A stretch of 64,000 nucleotides of DNA from Dactylis glomerata. Its lineage: Eukaryota; Streptophyta; Magnoliopsida; Poales; Poaceae. Location of the stretch: assembly GCA_007115705.1 (NCBI GenBank), contig QXEO01000411.1, forward strand, positions 5,123,702-5,187,701. The letters run 5' to 3'. The translations under genes were made by a program, and so were the position numbers. The stretch's first letter is position 1, and each line of letters starts with the position of its first letter. The notes beneath the pieces were generated by a model. That model was not told the DNA's origin. It searched no databases and was given only the letters and a program-made list of their open reading frames with translations. This document shows, one piece after another, positions 12,401 through 22,743 of the stretch.

Positions 12401-12503
12401 CCTGCTGCGGCAGAGAAAACGAGCAGAATTTATGCAGCGGCGGAGAAAAAGAGCTGGATCTAGCCTGCGGCTTAAAAAATGGCTGAATCTCTGCCGCGGC
12501 AGA
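12401..12503 (+). repeat. CTGCCGCGGCAG-type degenerate repeat cluster
   Basis: Four spaced GC islands of the form CTGC(C/G)GCGGCAGA lie in AT-rich DNA, including a perfect CTGCCGCGGCAG palindrome near 12490-12502. Similar clusters follow Ulp1-like copies A (19685-19830) and B (56540-56610) at comparable distances. Confidence 0.6.
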
Positions 12504-12751
12504 TAAAACAACTGAATCTGGTGCATCAAAGTTTTGACTCATATTAAATAGCAATGTTGAATCAAAGGTAGAAAAACAAAAATATCTTAGAATGTAGGAC
12601 ATTCAACATGCAATGATTACATGATGAAACTTAATTAAAACAAGCATCTCCATAGTTCAGCTTAACAGAAGGGTTCATATTTAAAACAAACAAATGTTCA
12701 TGGCAAACATAACGAAAACACATCTAATAATGGAATTCCGATGATAATATA

Positions 12752-13753
12752 TCACTCATCACATATTGCCTTCATCCTCCTAATCTTATCCGAGTTAGCA
12801 GTACCTGCGTTGAGCAAATCACGGATCACGCACTCAAGCTTTTCAATTTCCTCCTTAAGCATTGCCACTTCATTCTTCAACACGTCCACCTCACTATTTC
12901 CCGCGTTATTATTTCCCATAATCCTAGCATGGTTTTGCTGAATGATCCTTCCCGCAGTCTCATCCATGTGCTTGTTCACATCAGCAATGAGATCTGAGTA
13001 TTTACTCTCTACCTTGTTCTTATCACCGCGAAGCTCCTTGACAAAGGTTGCGTTCTCACTCCTCTCACGCCTTCGTGCATCGGTGCAGTCCTCGTACATT
13101 GCCCATATCTTAGCTAGTGCATTCTTCAGTGTCCCAGGCCACTCTGGATCTATCCAAGAGTGAAATCCACAGTTCAGGACTTTTTGCAAAAAAAAGTAGA
13201 CATAAAAAAAATTATGAGCAAAAATTAATCAAACAGGCGAAGACTCTTGTGAAAATAATAATCAGCTTAGCAAAAATCACTTACTTCCACATGTTGACAC
13301 ATGTAGAATTTACGACCTGTGTTTGTCCCTCCAAAGGCAACGCACTTGCACAGCTGAAGCTCGTGGACGAGACAGACCAGTGGGCAGTCCCTATCTATGC
13401 CGCAGAAAGCGGGTTCATCCACCATATGATCAGGAGCAAATGCATAATCAAAATTCGCCATGTCCTAATTGGGAATTAACAAGAAAAAACCTTGTTCAAA
13501 TTATCATCTATAGAACACTGCACCCAATTACGGAAAACACGTACTATATCATCCTACTATGCTGAAGGGGATCGGCTAAAGGGGAAACTCTAAATTAAGT
13601 AGAAATCATATTTCAGAAAAAGAACCATAACGTTGTAATTATGTACCAGTTCATCACAATATACACGGTTTAAAAAAGAGTAATCATAACACATACCGGC
13701 ACCTGCAGCTGGTAGAATGCCTTCGAAGTTGCGCCGTCATCCCATCTAGGCAT
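12752..13753 (-). CDS. GRF-type zinc finger and coiled-coil protein
   Basis: Three exons are read on the minus strand: 13753-13697 (from ATG, starts MPRWDD), 13464-13281 and 13179-12752. They give 222 residues with no internal stop. The donor chosen for intron 2 is a GTGATT at 13280, because the adjacent GTAAGT at 13284 would break the frame. The intron acceptors are AATTAG and CAAAAAG. Residues 58-91 contain a GRF-type zinc-binding pattern: CxC, then GTNTGRKFYMC, then NCGFHSWID. GRF domains bind single-stranded nucleic acid in known cases. Residues about 150-210 look like a coiled coil (EVDVLKNEVAMLKEEIEKLE). Such short GRF proteins are numerous in grass genomes and often lie near transposons. 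It could be a host gene or part of a mobile unit. Confidence 0.75.
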
Positions 13754-15540
13754 GGCAGCTTATACGGCGGCGGCGTGGTTAATTAAGACGAGGCGGCGGC
13801 GGGGGGTGGGGGAGGTATACGTATGTAGTTAGATCTACAATTAGGGCGTACCCAACTATTTATGCATTGTTTACATGCAGGCCTAATAATTGCAATATTG
13901 TAATATTGGCCCAGTTGTTTATTTCTACCAGGCCCAGTTAACGGATAAATTATTTTTTCATATTATATTATCCATTACATAGTAGAGTCACATATGTAAC
14001 CGCGCGGTATGAATAGTTGACACAATAGCGATAAAGATTGATTCAGATACATGTTTAATTTGTGGAAGTTAGGGTTGTTTTCTATTTCAAGTTTCACAGC
14101 CATGAGTCCTATGATTGTATGATGCCTAAGACCAGCAACTTACAATTTCTGCATAATCAAGTACTAGTAACAACCATGAGACATAGACTACAATACGAAT
14201 GAGCTATGGTGCATAAGCAAGAACTAGTAATTAAGGTCAAACAACTACTAGTGAGCAATTTAGCAACTAGCAAACATGCATGAACTACTAGAATCAAGTA
14301 CTTGTAGCAAGCTTGATCGCGATGAGATAACAAGTTTACCAAAAGATGCAACTAATAACAAGTTCACAAAAACACACCGGTGCAAGGACCTGGAGGTCAA
14401 CACAGCAAATAGTTAACAATAACAATATCCCACTCCTCCATCAGTGCCTAGGGCAGGCAACATGCACAACTAGGTCATCACTGCCATCCCTACACCGTCA
14501 ACCACTCCATGTTGTGATAGTGGATCTAGGTTGTATTGATAGTAATAGCATGGATAGCACTCTCATTGGTAGTTAGGGCAATCACATGCTTGATACTATG
14601 GTAGTGGTATAAACTAGGGTTTTGGGCTTAAACATCTATTTTATGATCAAAAAAGTTAAAATGCCATGCTGAAATGATCCCAACTGTTGCATTAAGATGT
14701 GTGTTTGGGACCCATGACCCCAAAGTTTGGCATTAATATCAATTTCATATTATCTACCATATAGTAGCTTAATTATTAAAAAAATTAGGGTCATTTATTT
14801 ATGGTCCAGGAAAGTAGAAGTCTTGGAATGGATCCATTTTATTTTAGTAAACTATTAATTAACACCAAATTAGTGCACATAATTAAAACAATTGTATGTA
14901 CCATGGTTTCTTTATATTTATGATTTTTTCATGTTCATATGACATAGTAAAATGATACTTGTAAAAAATATTGAAAAAAAACATTTAGAGTCGGCGTTGG
15001 GTCGCCAGAATCGACAAATGTCCTCTCGCCAGATGAATGGGCCGACCCAAACCCATAGGTCATGCAGCAGCATTGAACTAGTCCACATGATTCTTAAAAA
15101 AAACTAGCCCACTTACCGACTTCTGCACATCGTACGTGGGTATATGAAGGAAACTACCATATGTGGTAGCGAGCGATAATTAAGGAGATCGGCACGGTAA
15201 ACTCGCCTCGATAGTTTTCTTCTTCGATCTGATCGACGCCGCCAAGCGCGAGATCTCATATCATATCATGTTCCTCCTCGTCATGACATAGGAGACAGCT
15301 TCCTACGTCGCCGCCCCTCGACCTTTGTGGCATATATACTTCATGCGCCATGTTAACAATCGGCATACCGAACGTCCCTATCGACGAGGTAACATCGCCG
15401 TTGTATTTCATGAATCTTCTCGTCGATGCAGATATCACCGCGTTAAATGCGAGATCTAGATCTCATATGTGTTATACGTACCTGTCTGCCAGTACCTAGG
15501 TGACAGCTGCGCGCCTACGTCATTGCCCACCCCTTGCCAC
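13754..15540. other. Spacer between the GRF gene and Ulp1-like copy A
   Basis: This is AT-rich DNA without a convincing gene. The first 100 bases upstream of the GRF start are GGCGG-rich and probably contain its promoter and leader. About 14160-14300 has scattered ACTAGTA repeats. 15180-15540 is more GC-rich and may include the promoter and untranslated exon of copy A. No TATA box was chosen with confidence. Confidence 0.35.
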
Positions 15541-15576
15541 CAGACGCACCATCCTCGTACAGGCCGGCTGTTCAAG
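15541..15576 (+). other. Possible end of the 5' untranslated exon of Ulp1-like copy A
   Basis: A donor-like CAAG/GTATTG at 15573-15582 precedes an acceptor AACAG at 16287-16291, just before the ATG at 16295. Copies B and C have a comparable leader intron ending one or two bases before their ATG. The upstream start of the exon is not visible. Confidence 0.4.
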
Positions 15577-15654
15577 GTATTGCTGCTCATCTAATTTCCG
15601 TATAGCATTAGCTAGGGTTTATATCCTTGGATATCCATGACGTGTTATGCATTT

Positions 15655-15875
15655 TTTCCGTTAGGATTTAGGAATGAGAAAAATGCCGATTTAGTCTATA
15701 AAGTTTTTTTTAGACGATTTAGTCTATAAAGTTGGATGAGCTTTGGTCATGAACTTACAAATCATGAATTTTGGATCACAAAGTTGCCACGAGCGAGCGT
15801 TTTGGTCACTGCGTGATGGCGGCGTCTGTTTTGTGTGTGCAAATAACCCCTACATGTTTGTTTCTTTTAACGGAT
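15655..15875 (+). repeat. Interspersed repeat with duplicated phrase
   Basis: The phrase GATTTAGTCTATAAAGTT occurs at about 15688 and 15717. It is followed by 'TTGGTCA' repeats at about 15745 and 15802. This style of text is common in Triticeae intergenic repeats, but the class is not identified. Confidence 0.35.
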
Positions 15876-15884
15876 TTGCTATTT

Positions 15885-16131
15885 CTCAGTAAATTGAGAA
15901 ATAGCTTATTGCTCAGTATACTCCTAAACAATTAGATTTATATCGTGATTTGTGCAATTGAGTTGCAACTGAGATTTTTTCAGTTGCAAGTGATGTTGCA
16001 ACTAGGAACCATACATCCAAACCGTTAAATTGCTTCATGATTCCGGCTAATATTGAGTTGCAACATGAGTTGCACCTGAGATGTGATAACGTCATTCTAC
16101 TGAGCACTAAGTTATTTCTCAGTAGATTGAG
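15885..16131. mobile_element. Small non-autonomous TIR element (MITE-like)
   Basis: The ends form imperfect inverted repeats of about 35 bp (15885-15919 and 16097-16131), both reading inward as TGAGAAATA(A/G)CTTA.TGCTCAGTA. The left end also holds a short hairpin, CTATTTCTCA...TGAGAAATAG. The interior has GAGTTGCAAC repeats and no coding frame. The target duplication was not resolved. The element lies in the leader intron of Ulp1-like copy A. Confidence 0.6.
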
Positions 16132-16294
16132 CCCTAGACAATTACTAGGTCCTTTATCCATGGCAACTTCATAGACCGAATTGGCATTTTTCTCGATATA
16201 TCAACATATATGTTGTACGTACGCCTATTTTTTTAATAATGATACGAACAATGATCGAATTTTATAAATACCACCATTTATTTATGAACAGATC

Positions 16295-19200
16295 ATGGAA
16301 GATGTCCCAGGTCCACTTTGTAACGTGCTTACATGGTGCGAATTTGTAGACCGCATGTCACCAGCACAACGTGCTGAATTTCAAACTACTGACTTGCACT
16401 GCATGCTCGTGATACCACCCATTAAGATGAGGAAGCCTGTGATCAGGTTTATGGTCGAGAAGTATGATCCCAAGACCAACAAATTCTATGTACAAGAAAA
16501 TCATGATGGGATCTCTGCACAAGGAGTGGACGTGGAATGTATCCTCGGTTTAAAAGATGTTGGGTTGAACATTGACGCCATACTATATGAGGAAGGGGAC
16601 GACATGGAGTATAATATACCAGGACATTTTCTAAGCAAGAAGAGTGGCAATATACGGATTGATGAGTTAATTGCTGACGTCATTGAGAGCAAAGTCGCAG
16701 ACCATGACTTCCTCCGCAAGACTGTTCTTGTTCTACTTGGGACAGTGCTTGCGCCACAATACAAAATCACTCTTCCGAAGGCGTACTACGCAATAGTACA
16801 AGATGTGCACCACATAAAAAAATTAAATTCCAATGAATTCACACGATCTTTCCTGATGGGTAGCTTGAAGAAAATAGAAACCGGATATGAGATGAGGCAA
16901 TGGCCTAAAGGCAACTTAGCCCTATTGCAGGTACTATTCTAACTTTAGATACATAATCTTGTGCAATGCCAGAATGTGTGAATATTGTTTTGTTCCAAAC
17001 TTTTGCAGTATCTATACTATGAGAAAGTACGCCCAGAAGGTGCATTATGTATGTCGAGGAGGCCATTGATGAGGAACTGGATGGAGTCCGAGGCTGAGAA
17101 GAGAGACGCACTTGATTGCATCAAAGGCCGTGGTGAAGGAATGGTAAATATTAGATATTGACTTAAGTGTCTACTAGTTTGTTGTTTATATCATTACACA
17201 TGGGCAATATTATTTTATTACATGTGCATATGAACCAGATTTACGATGACATAACTTCTAAGAGTAGACAACCGAAGATCAACACACTGGACATTGTTCC
17301 ACCTAATAAACGAAAGCCCTATAAGAAAGTAAATGGTGCAACTTCTGGCAAGAGGGCGCTGGGTTCAAAGGATGCCTCAGGTATGGAAGACATGATGGCA
17401 CAGCTCATGAACAAAGTGAAAAGGCATATTTCTAACACCCTTACTGAAGATATCATCCAGGAGATGTCACAACAATGTGCTGAGGTTACAAGACATATTT
17501 TTTATGTGCTACAATTTGCTCATATCATTTTTTCTTGTACATGACATTATTGTTTTTAAATTTCTCTGTTTTGCAGAAAGTACTAGAAATGCTAAACGCG
17601 ACAGGAGTTGTGTACAGGCCTAATAAAGACAAGATGTTTGATAGTTTCGTTGAAGAGGAGATACAGAAGAAGAAAGGATATGCGCCAACTCACAACCATA
17701 GTCTTCCGCCCAAAGATTTCATGGATTGTGATGACGTGGATTCGACCGACAAGGGTTCACAAAAGAGTTTGCATGATGATTCCTCACAGTGGTCAAGTAT
17801 AAAGGAGGAGCTTGTGGATTCCAACTTCCAAACACCAAAGAACAATAAGTTGAAGAATGGTACTGATGCTAAGTACACCACACCGGCAATCCTCGGTGCA
17901 AGTCCCGACGTACCAATACAGATTGATGATAACAGTACAGCCCAATCATCATCCTCGATTCCATTGCTGGATTTGGTAGCTTCCAGGAAAAAGGAGCTAC
18001 AAGAAGAAAATATATTTGATTTAACAGATGGTGCATCAGATGAGTGTAGCTTTGATAGTCTTTGTTCCATTTGTCGGAAAGCTATTGAGAGTGGGAAGAA
18101 AGAAGATGTGGGTGTGAAGCGCAAGCGCAACGTTTAATTGGAACCAAGTTCACCTTTTTTGGTGGACAGACGGGGTAAACAACTACGGAACCCTGCGGTG
18201 GTTAGGAAAGGTAGTAAAAATTCTTTTAAACAAAGGGTCTGTGCGTGGTTATAAAATGTAGTTGATATCTTTTCTATGTCTGACAGCTATGTTAACATCA
18301 GAAGAAACCCCAGAGGGATCAATTCCGTTGACACCAGAGCTCATTGATGCTGCAGTGACTTATGTGGAAACTGCATGTAAAACAAAAAAAGGACGACCTA
18401 AGAATGTCTATAAAAGTGCTTCTGGGTTCGGGATGTCTGCGCAAAGCCTTAAAGTGGTCCTTGACCATGACTGGCTGACTCGTACCGTAAGCCGTCATAC
18501 CTGCGTCACATTGTTATTTCGTATTAGTTCATATGTATGAATCATCATCACTCGCATTACTAAATCTTTCTGTAGGTTATTGATGCTTATTTGGGAGATT
18601 TGTCTCTGAAAATGAGTGATGAGAGACGCATATGCCCTGCTTGGAGGGCAAATGCTCTAGTAGAAAGGCCTCCTATTCGATGTAGATCGAAGGACAAAAA
18701 ACATTTTTCACAATGCTTATCAAGATGTTTGGATGAATATTTTGCTACCGACAAGGTATGTAAATAAAATAGTGAAAATGCCATAGAAATGTTTGTATTG
18801 TGATATTAATTGTGTTATTTTTGGTAGGCCTATTTCACAGTTAACATCGATAATTGCCACTAGTTGACCGTCGTCATGCACAGAGGCAAGATGGAATTCC
18901 AAGTTCTAGACTCGCTGTTTCATATTAGCCGGACTGAGAGATTTTTCAAAAAATTGGTACACTCGACGCTCACCATTCTAACAAGATATATTTTCTCAAC
19001 AAATTGTACTAAATTTTAATGATTTTCAGAGAGCCGAGATCGCAAAAGACGTCGAACACGCGAACAAAGAACAATCAGACACAAAATTTCCAGACGTTTC
19101 CAATTGGCCTATTAAAAGCTATGATATTCCAAAGCAAACTGATACGTAAGTTAGTTGCAAGCCTTACGGCATTATTATTGATGCGTACTACTGCTAATCA

Positions 19201-19488
19201 ACTTACGCTTCATTACCAGGAACTCATGTGGCCTATTTGTGTTGGAGTTTATGGAACACTGGGATGGAGATAAAATGACAGGGGAGGTTTCGCAGGTAAC
19301 TACATGGTCTCTTGCACATTAGAATACCCGCTTTCATCTAACCTTATTAAACCACGTAATATTTGTTGCAGAAAAAAGTAGATGATGGCAGAAGACGGAC
19401 TGTAGCCAAAATAGTACTGGCAAAAACAAATTTGCATGAGAAAGTGAAAAAGAAAATCCTCGATTTCGTGGCCATGGAAGTAGCTTGA
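16295..19488 (+). pseudogene. Ulp1-like (C48) cysteine protease family protein, copy A, with two nonsense codons
   Basis: Ten coding exons by consensus and comparison: 16295-16930, 17009-17143, 17239-17484, 17577-18210, 18287-18486, 18576-18755, 18828-18956, 19030-19145, 19220-19295 and 19372-19488, with matching phases. Exon 1 codes a conserved 212-residue N-terminal region (GVDVECILGL, RQWPKGNLALLQ). Exon 4 is a low-complexity acidic linker ending in a basic KRKR. Exons 5-10 form the Ulp1-type peptidase with His (NCH), Asp (VLDS), Gln (KQTD) and Cys (NSCGLF). A TAA at 18135-18137 lies before the peptidase. A TAG at 18861-18863 lies directly after the catalytic His, where copies B and C have Trp. 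Ulp1-type enzymes cleave SUMO-like modifiers, and related genes travel in some Mutator-like elements. A truncated N-terminal protein could still be made. Confidence 0.75.
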
Positions 19489-19684
19489 AATCTTAAGGAA
19501 AACATATTTTTGTCGAGTATTTGTGGCACTATGAGACAATGTAGATGTTTTTTCTGGATGTTTATGATCTTACGCTATCATATATGTTGCATGATTTACT
19601 GTTGCCCGCTTTTATCATATATATATGTTGCATGATTTACTGTTGCCTCCTTTTCTGCCCTCGGCTCAAAAAAGAAATAGGATA

Positions 19685-19830
19685 TGCCACGGCAGATAAA
19701 AGCGGTGCCTCTGCAGGATTCTGTTGGGCAGAGATTGGCGGTGCAAACCCTGCCTCAGGAGTAATCTAGCTACCGCGACACAAAAAGTGGAACAATCTCT
19801 CTGCCGTGCCACCAAATAGTAGCAGAATCT
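19685..19830 (+). repeat. GC-island repeat cluster after Ulp1-like copy A
   Basis: Degenerate CTGCCGCGGCAG-like islands (GCCACGGCAGAT, CTCTGCAGGATTCTG, CTCTGCCGTGCC) begin about 200 bp after the stop. This parallels 12401-12503 and 56540-56612. Confidence 0.5.
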
Positions 19831-20257
19831 CATTTCTCTCGTCTTTATGTTTACTATTGTTTACTTCAGTTTTTTGCACCTGCTTCATGTTCTTACATGG
19901 GTCAAGTCATGGTGACTGAAGCAGTAGATAGATAATATGCTCTGGTTCAAATATAGACAAATAATTGTTCAAAGACACTAAAGATGACCAAGGCTGCATG
20001 GAGATACGGCGTCGACGACGGTAAGGAACTGTCGTCGACTTGGCGACTGGAGGCGTCTTGGATCAGATCTTGGAGGCGGCATAGGTCATGGTCGTGGATG
20101 TGTGGCAACGACATAACCCGTCCATCTTTCATCTCTCCTGGATGCGCAGCCCAAGGCCGGCCCAGAAGTTACGCTACCAGCAAGAGCTGTGCGCTTGGTT
20201 ATGCTGACCCAGGTGGGCCCGTAAATCACATCATACTTGACACATGACGACTTCGAT
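19831..20257. other. Spacer, nothing firm
   Basis: Mixed-composition DNA. A GC-rich part at 19985-20220 has short frames in both directions, but none has supporting structure. It may be part of the 3' flank of the B3 gene. Confidence 0.35.
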
Positions 20258-20370
20258 AAGGTGTAACAAAAAGCATGTAATAAGGTGTAACATTAGCAAA
20301 ATCAACAAAAAGCATGAAATAAGGTGTAACATTAGCAAAATCAACAAAAAGCATGAAATAAGGTGTAGCA
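20258..20370 (+). repeat. Tandem repeat, 39 bp unit
   Basis: Units starting with AAGGTGTAACATTAGCAAAA lie at 20282 and 20321, with a partial unit at 20360 and a shortened first unit at 20258. The two full units are nearly identical. Confidence 0.85.
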
Positions 20371-20523
20371 TTAGCATCACATCATACTTGACGACTTTGA
20401 TAAATTAATGTGCATGAAAACACCATTACCTAACCAAACGAGAAAAGATAACATGGAAAGTGCTTGACAACTTTGTCATACTAATCGAGTGAAATGAACT
20501 AAATTTTTAAATACTTGTTGATT

Positions 20524-21228
20524 TCAGACAATATCAACAAGAAGCTTGAGACCATCTCGGCTCCCACGGAACCACAAGATGTACATGTCCTCAACTTTCA
20601 TATCATTGTGCCTAACAACATCCATCCAGTTTGTTGTTATCATTGCACCCCCTTTCCCTTTTCCTTTCACCTTGGACTTGCTCATGACCATCTTGACATT
20701 TGCAACAAGGCTATTCCTTGAGAAGACTTGTATGTCTGCTGGTAGTTGAACATGCCTCTGAATGTGGTTGGTGGTGAAGTTGTTTGAGAAGTACTATATA
20801 TATATATCACAAGTAAATGCATTGTCAATACCCATAGGTTGTAACAATTAGTGCTAAATAAATAATATGTACAAAATGTTTACCATTTTTGCTTTTCCCT
20901 TAACTATGTTTGACTTTTTTATAGTGCAAACATACAAGGGTTTCCTTGGCAAGTACTTCTCAACCACCCTTTCCAGTCTACGATAATCATCCTCATCCAT
21001 CTCTATGCGGTTAGCGTACTCAATGAATCCTTCAAAATCTTCCTCGCCATGTGTACCAGGACCTGCATATAATAAAAAAGGAAAAATAAACTCAGCAACT
21101 ATATATGGACTATTAATTGCTTGGACAACGTTAACATGTGTGGCACAAAATAGTGTACCTCTCACAATGAGCCTTCTGTTCATCTTAACGATAGCATGAC
21201 CATGACGGGTGCGAGGATGCATTTCCAC
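20524..21228 (-). CDS. B3-domain protein, coding exons 2-4
   Basis: The minus-strand exons are 21228-21159, 21062-20884 and 20793-20524, with clean GT-AG borders and no stop before the TGA at 20524-20526. With the proposed first exon at 49813-49805 (codons M-N-Q, phase 0), the gene codes 175 residues. Residues from about 66 to the end look like a B3 DNA-binding domain: PLYVCTIKKSNIV, then YFSNNFTTNHI, LPADIQ, and GGAMITTNWMDVVRHNDMKVEDMYI, close in layout to plant REM-type B3 proteins. Residues 30-62 are acidic and helical. B3 proteins act in the nucleus as transcription factors. The first intron would be 28.6 kb and contain the retrotransposon nest 21396-49282. Without the nest it would be about 0.7 kb. 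Frame integrity suggests recent or continuing function. Confidence 0.75.
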
Positions 21229-21395
21229 CTGAAAAATTAAAAGTAGTTCATATGTACTACTTTGAGTTTTAAGAAAGAGGTTTGCTTTAGTGCGCCCCCT
21301 TCCCCTAATTCATCTCAAACTTAAACATATCAACTGCTGAGATTGCTTCTTACCCCTTCATAACTTAATTATGATGTAAATTTAAGAAATTAGTT

Positions 21396-22137
21396 GTCGT
21401 GGGAATTTAGAGACAGTAGCCATGGGGAGGCTTATCGGAGGGGCTCGACGATGGTGACGATGGGTCCGGCTCGGGATCGTGCCAACAGAGACACCTCGGT
21501 TTACCAAGGTTCAGGGCCCTCCCGGTTGGAGGTAAACCCCTACTTCCTGCCTTCTTCGTATTGATTGGATAGTATCGATTACAATGCTCCTCGAGCTGTT
21601 CGGGCTAGAGGATGAAGAAGAAGATCGGATCCCCCCGTGCTAAGGGTCCAGGCCCCCCTTATATAGATGGGGGCCTGGTTACAGGTTTAGGTAGCGATTC
21701 GGCCGACTGCCGGCTCCTCGGCGGCGGCGTCCTTGGCGTGATCCTCCGGCCCTGCTCTGGCAAAGGCACTATATAAAGTGCCTTTCCCCTGGGCCGGCAT
21801 CTGGAGGGCATATCCCTTCTCCTCTGCCTCGGATCCCGTCGTGGGGAAGGGTCTTCGATCTCTCATTGGCTGGACGTGGTCGTGGCGCTCGTCACTCCCA
21901 TCCTGCGCCCCTGCCGCTCTTGTCGGGGCCAACCTACTTTTGGCCAGACAACCGTTGGGAAGCTTTGTCTTCATTGCCCGGCTCCGGTTCTCCTCGGTGG
22001 AGTCGCTAGCCGGCTGCTGGCGCAGCCGGCCCTTCGGGCGGAGCCGGTCTTCTCGTGTTGAAGCCGTGGGGGCTCCTGGGACGCCAGCCGGCATATTGCC
22101 CGGCCCATGGTGCGCCCCCTAAGTCATTCCCACGACA
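21396..22137 (-). repeat. 3' LTR of gypsy element 1
   Basis: This 742 bp LTR has the palindromic ends TGTCGTGGG...CCCACGACA. It holds a TATATAA-like promoter (minus strand, near 21660) and the AAAGGCAC...GTGCCTTT inverted repeat near 21766. Here one arm carries a change (CACTATATAAAGTG) that breaks the symmetry kept in the other three LTRs. Confidence 0.92.
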
Positions 22138-22148
22138 CTAGCCCCCGA
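22138..22148 (-). other. Polypurine tract, gypsy element 1
   Basis: The minus strand reads TCGGGGGCTAG directly before the 3' LTR. The same text precedes the 3' LTR of element 2 (41929-41939). Confidence 0.75.
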
Positions 22149-22429
22149 AACTGGCGAAGTCTCATGGGCTAGCATGGGGCTTCGGCGGGTTCCTCTTCTC
22201 GCCGAAGTCTTGCTCGCTCTCGTCGAAGTCCCAGGATTCTCCACCGGGTCTGGAGGCTTGGTCGCTCTGGTCATCAAGGCTGGGTCTTGCGGAGTTACCC
22301 CGGCCGTCTCGAAATGAGCCGGTTCCGAGACCGATCCGGCTAGCGACCGCCACGCAGCCGTCTGCCGCTGTCCGGCTCCTTGGGACTTGTTCCCTCGGGG
22401 GTTGGACCGAGGCACCACTTGTCCGCACG

Positions 22430-22743
22430 CCATCGCGTCACGTCCAATCGGCCCCGGCCCACGATCTTTTGCGACAACCACGGCGGTTGCCCGATCTTTA
22501 CGCGATCGTGGTTCGTGACGAAAGGGGTCAGTTGCCGACCCATCGTGGCTGAAATAAGCAACTGACCCACCCCTTCACTTTTAAACCAGGGACCGTTCCG
22601 GAAATAGAGCATCGGTTGCCCGCTTCTCTTCTCCCTTCTGCATTTGCTCCACCTGGTGTCCTCTGCTTCCTAGCTTCGTCCCCACCGGATTAGGGTTCCT
22701 CGTCCGCTCCGCCACCATTCCGCTCATCCAGATCCGCACCCGG
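22430..22743 (+). promoter_or_regulatory. Probable promoter and leader of the antisense gene in element 1
   Basis: A TTTTAAA box at about 22579-22585 is followed by a C/T-rich leader up to the ATG at 22744. The first 200 bases next to the LTR match the corresponding region of element 2 on the opposite strand. Position and composition suggest a promoter separate from the LTR. Inference only. Confidence 0.4.

Noticed and set aside
21687..22122. Several long GC-rich frames on both strands within LTRs (also 22119-22612, 33210-33644, 41926-42296, 48934-49267)
   Set aside because: They lie in LTR or LTR-adjacent noncoding DNA, recur only because LTRs repeat, and have no domain-like content.
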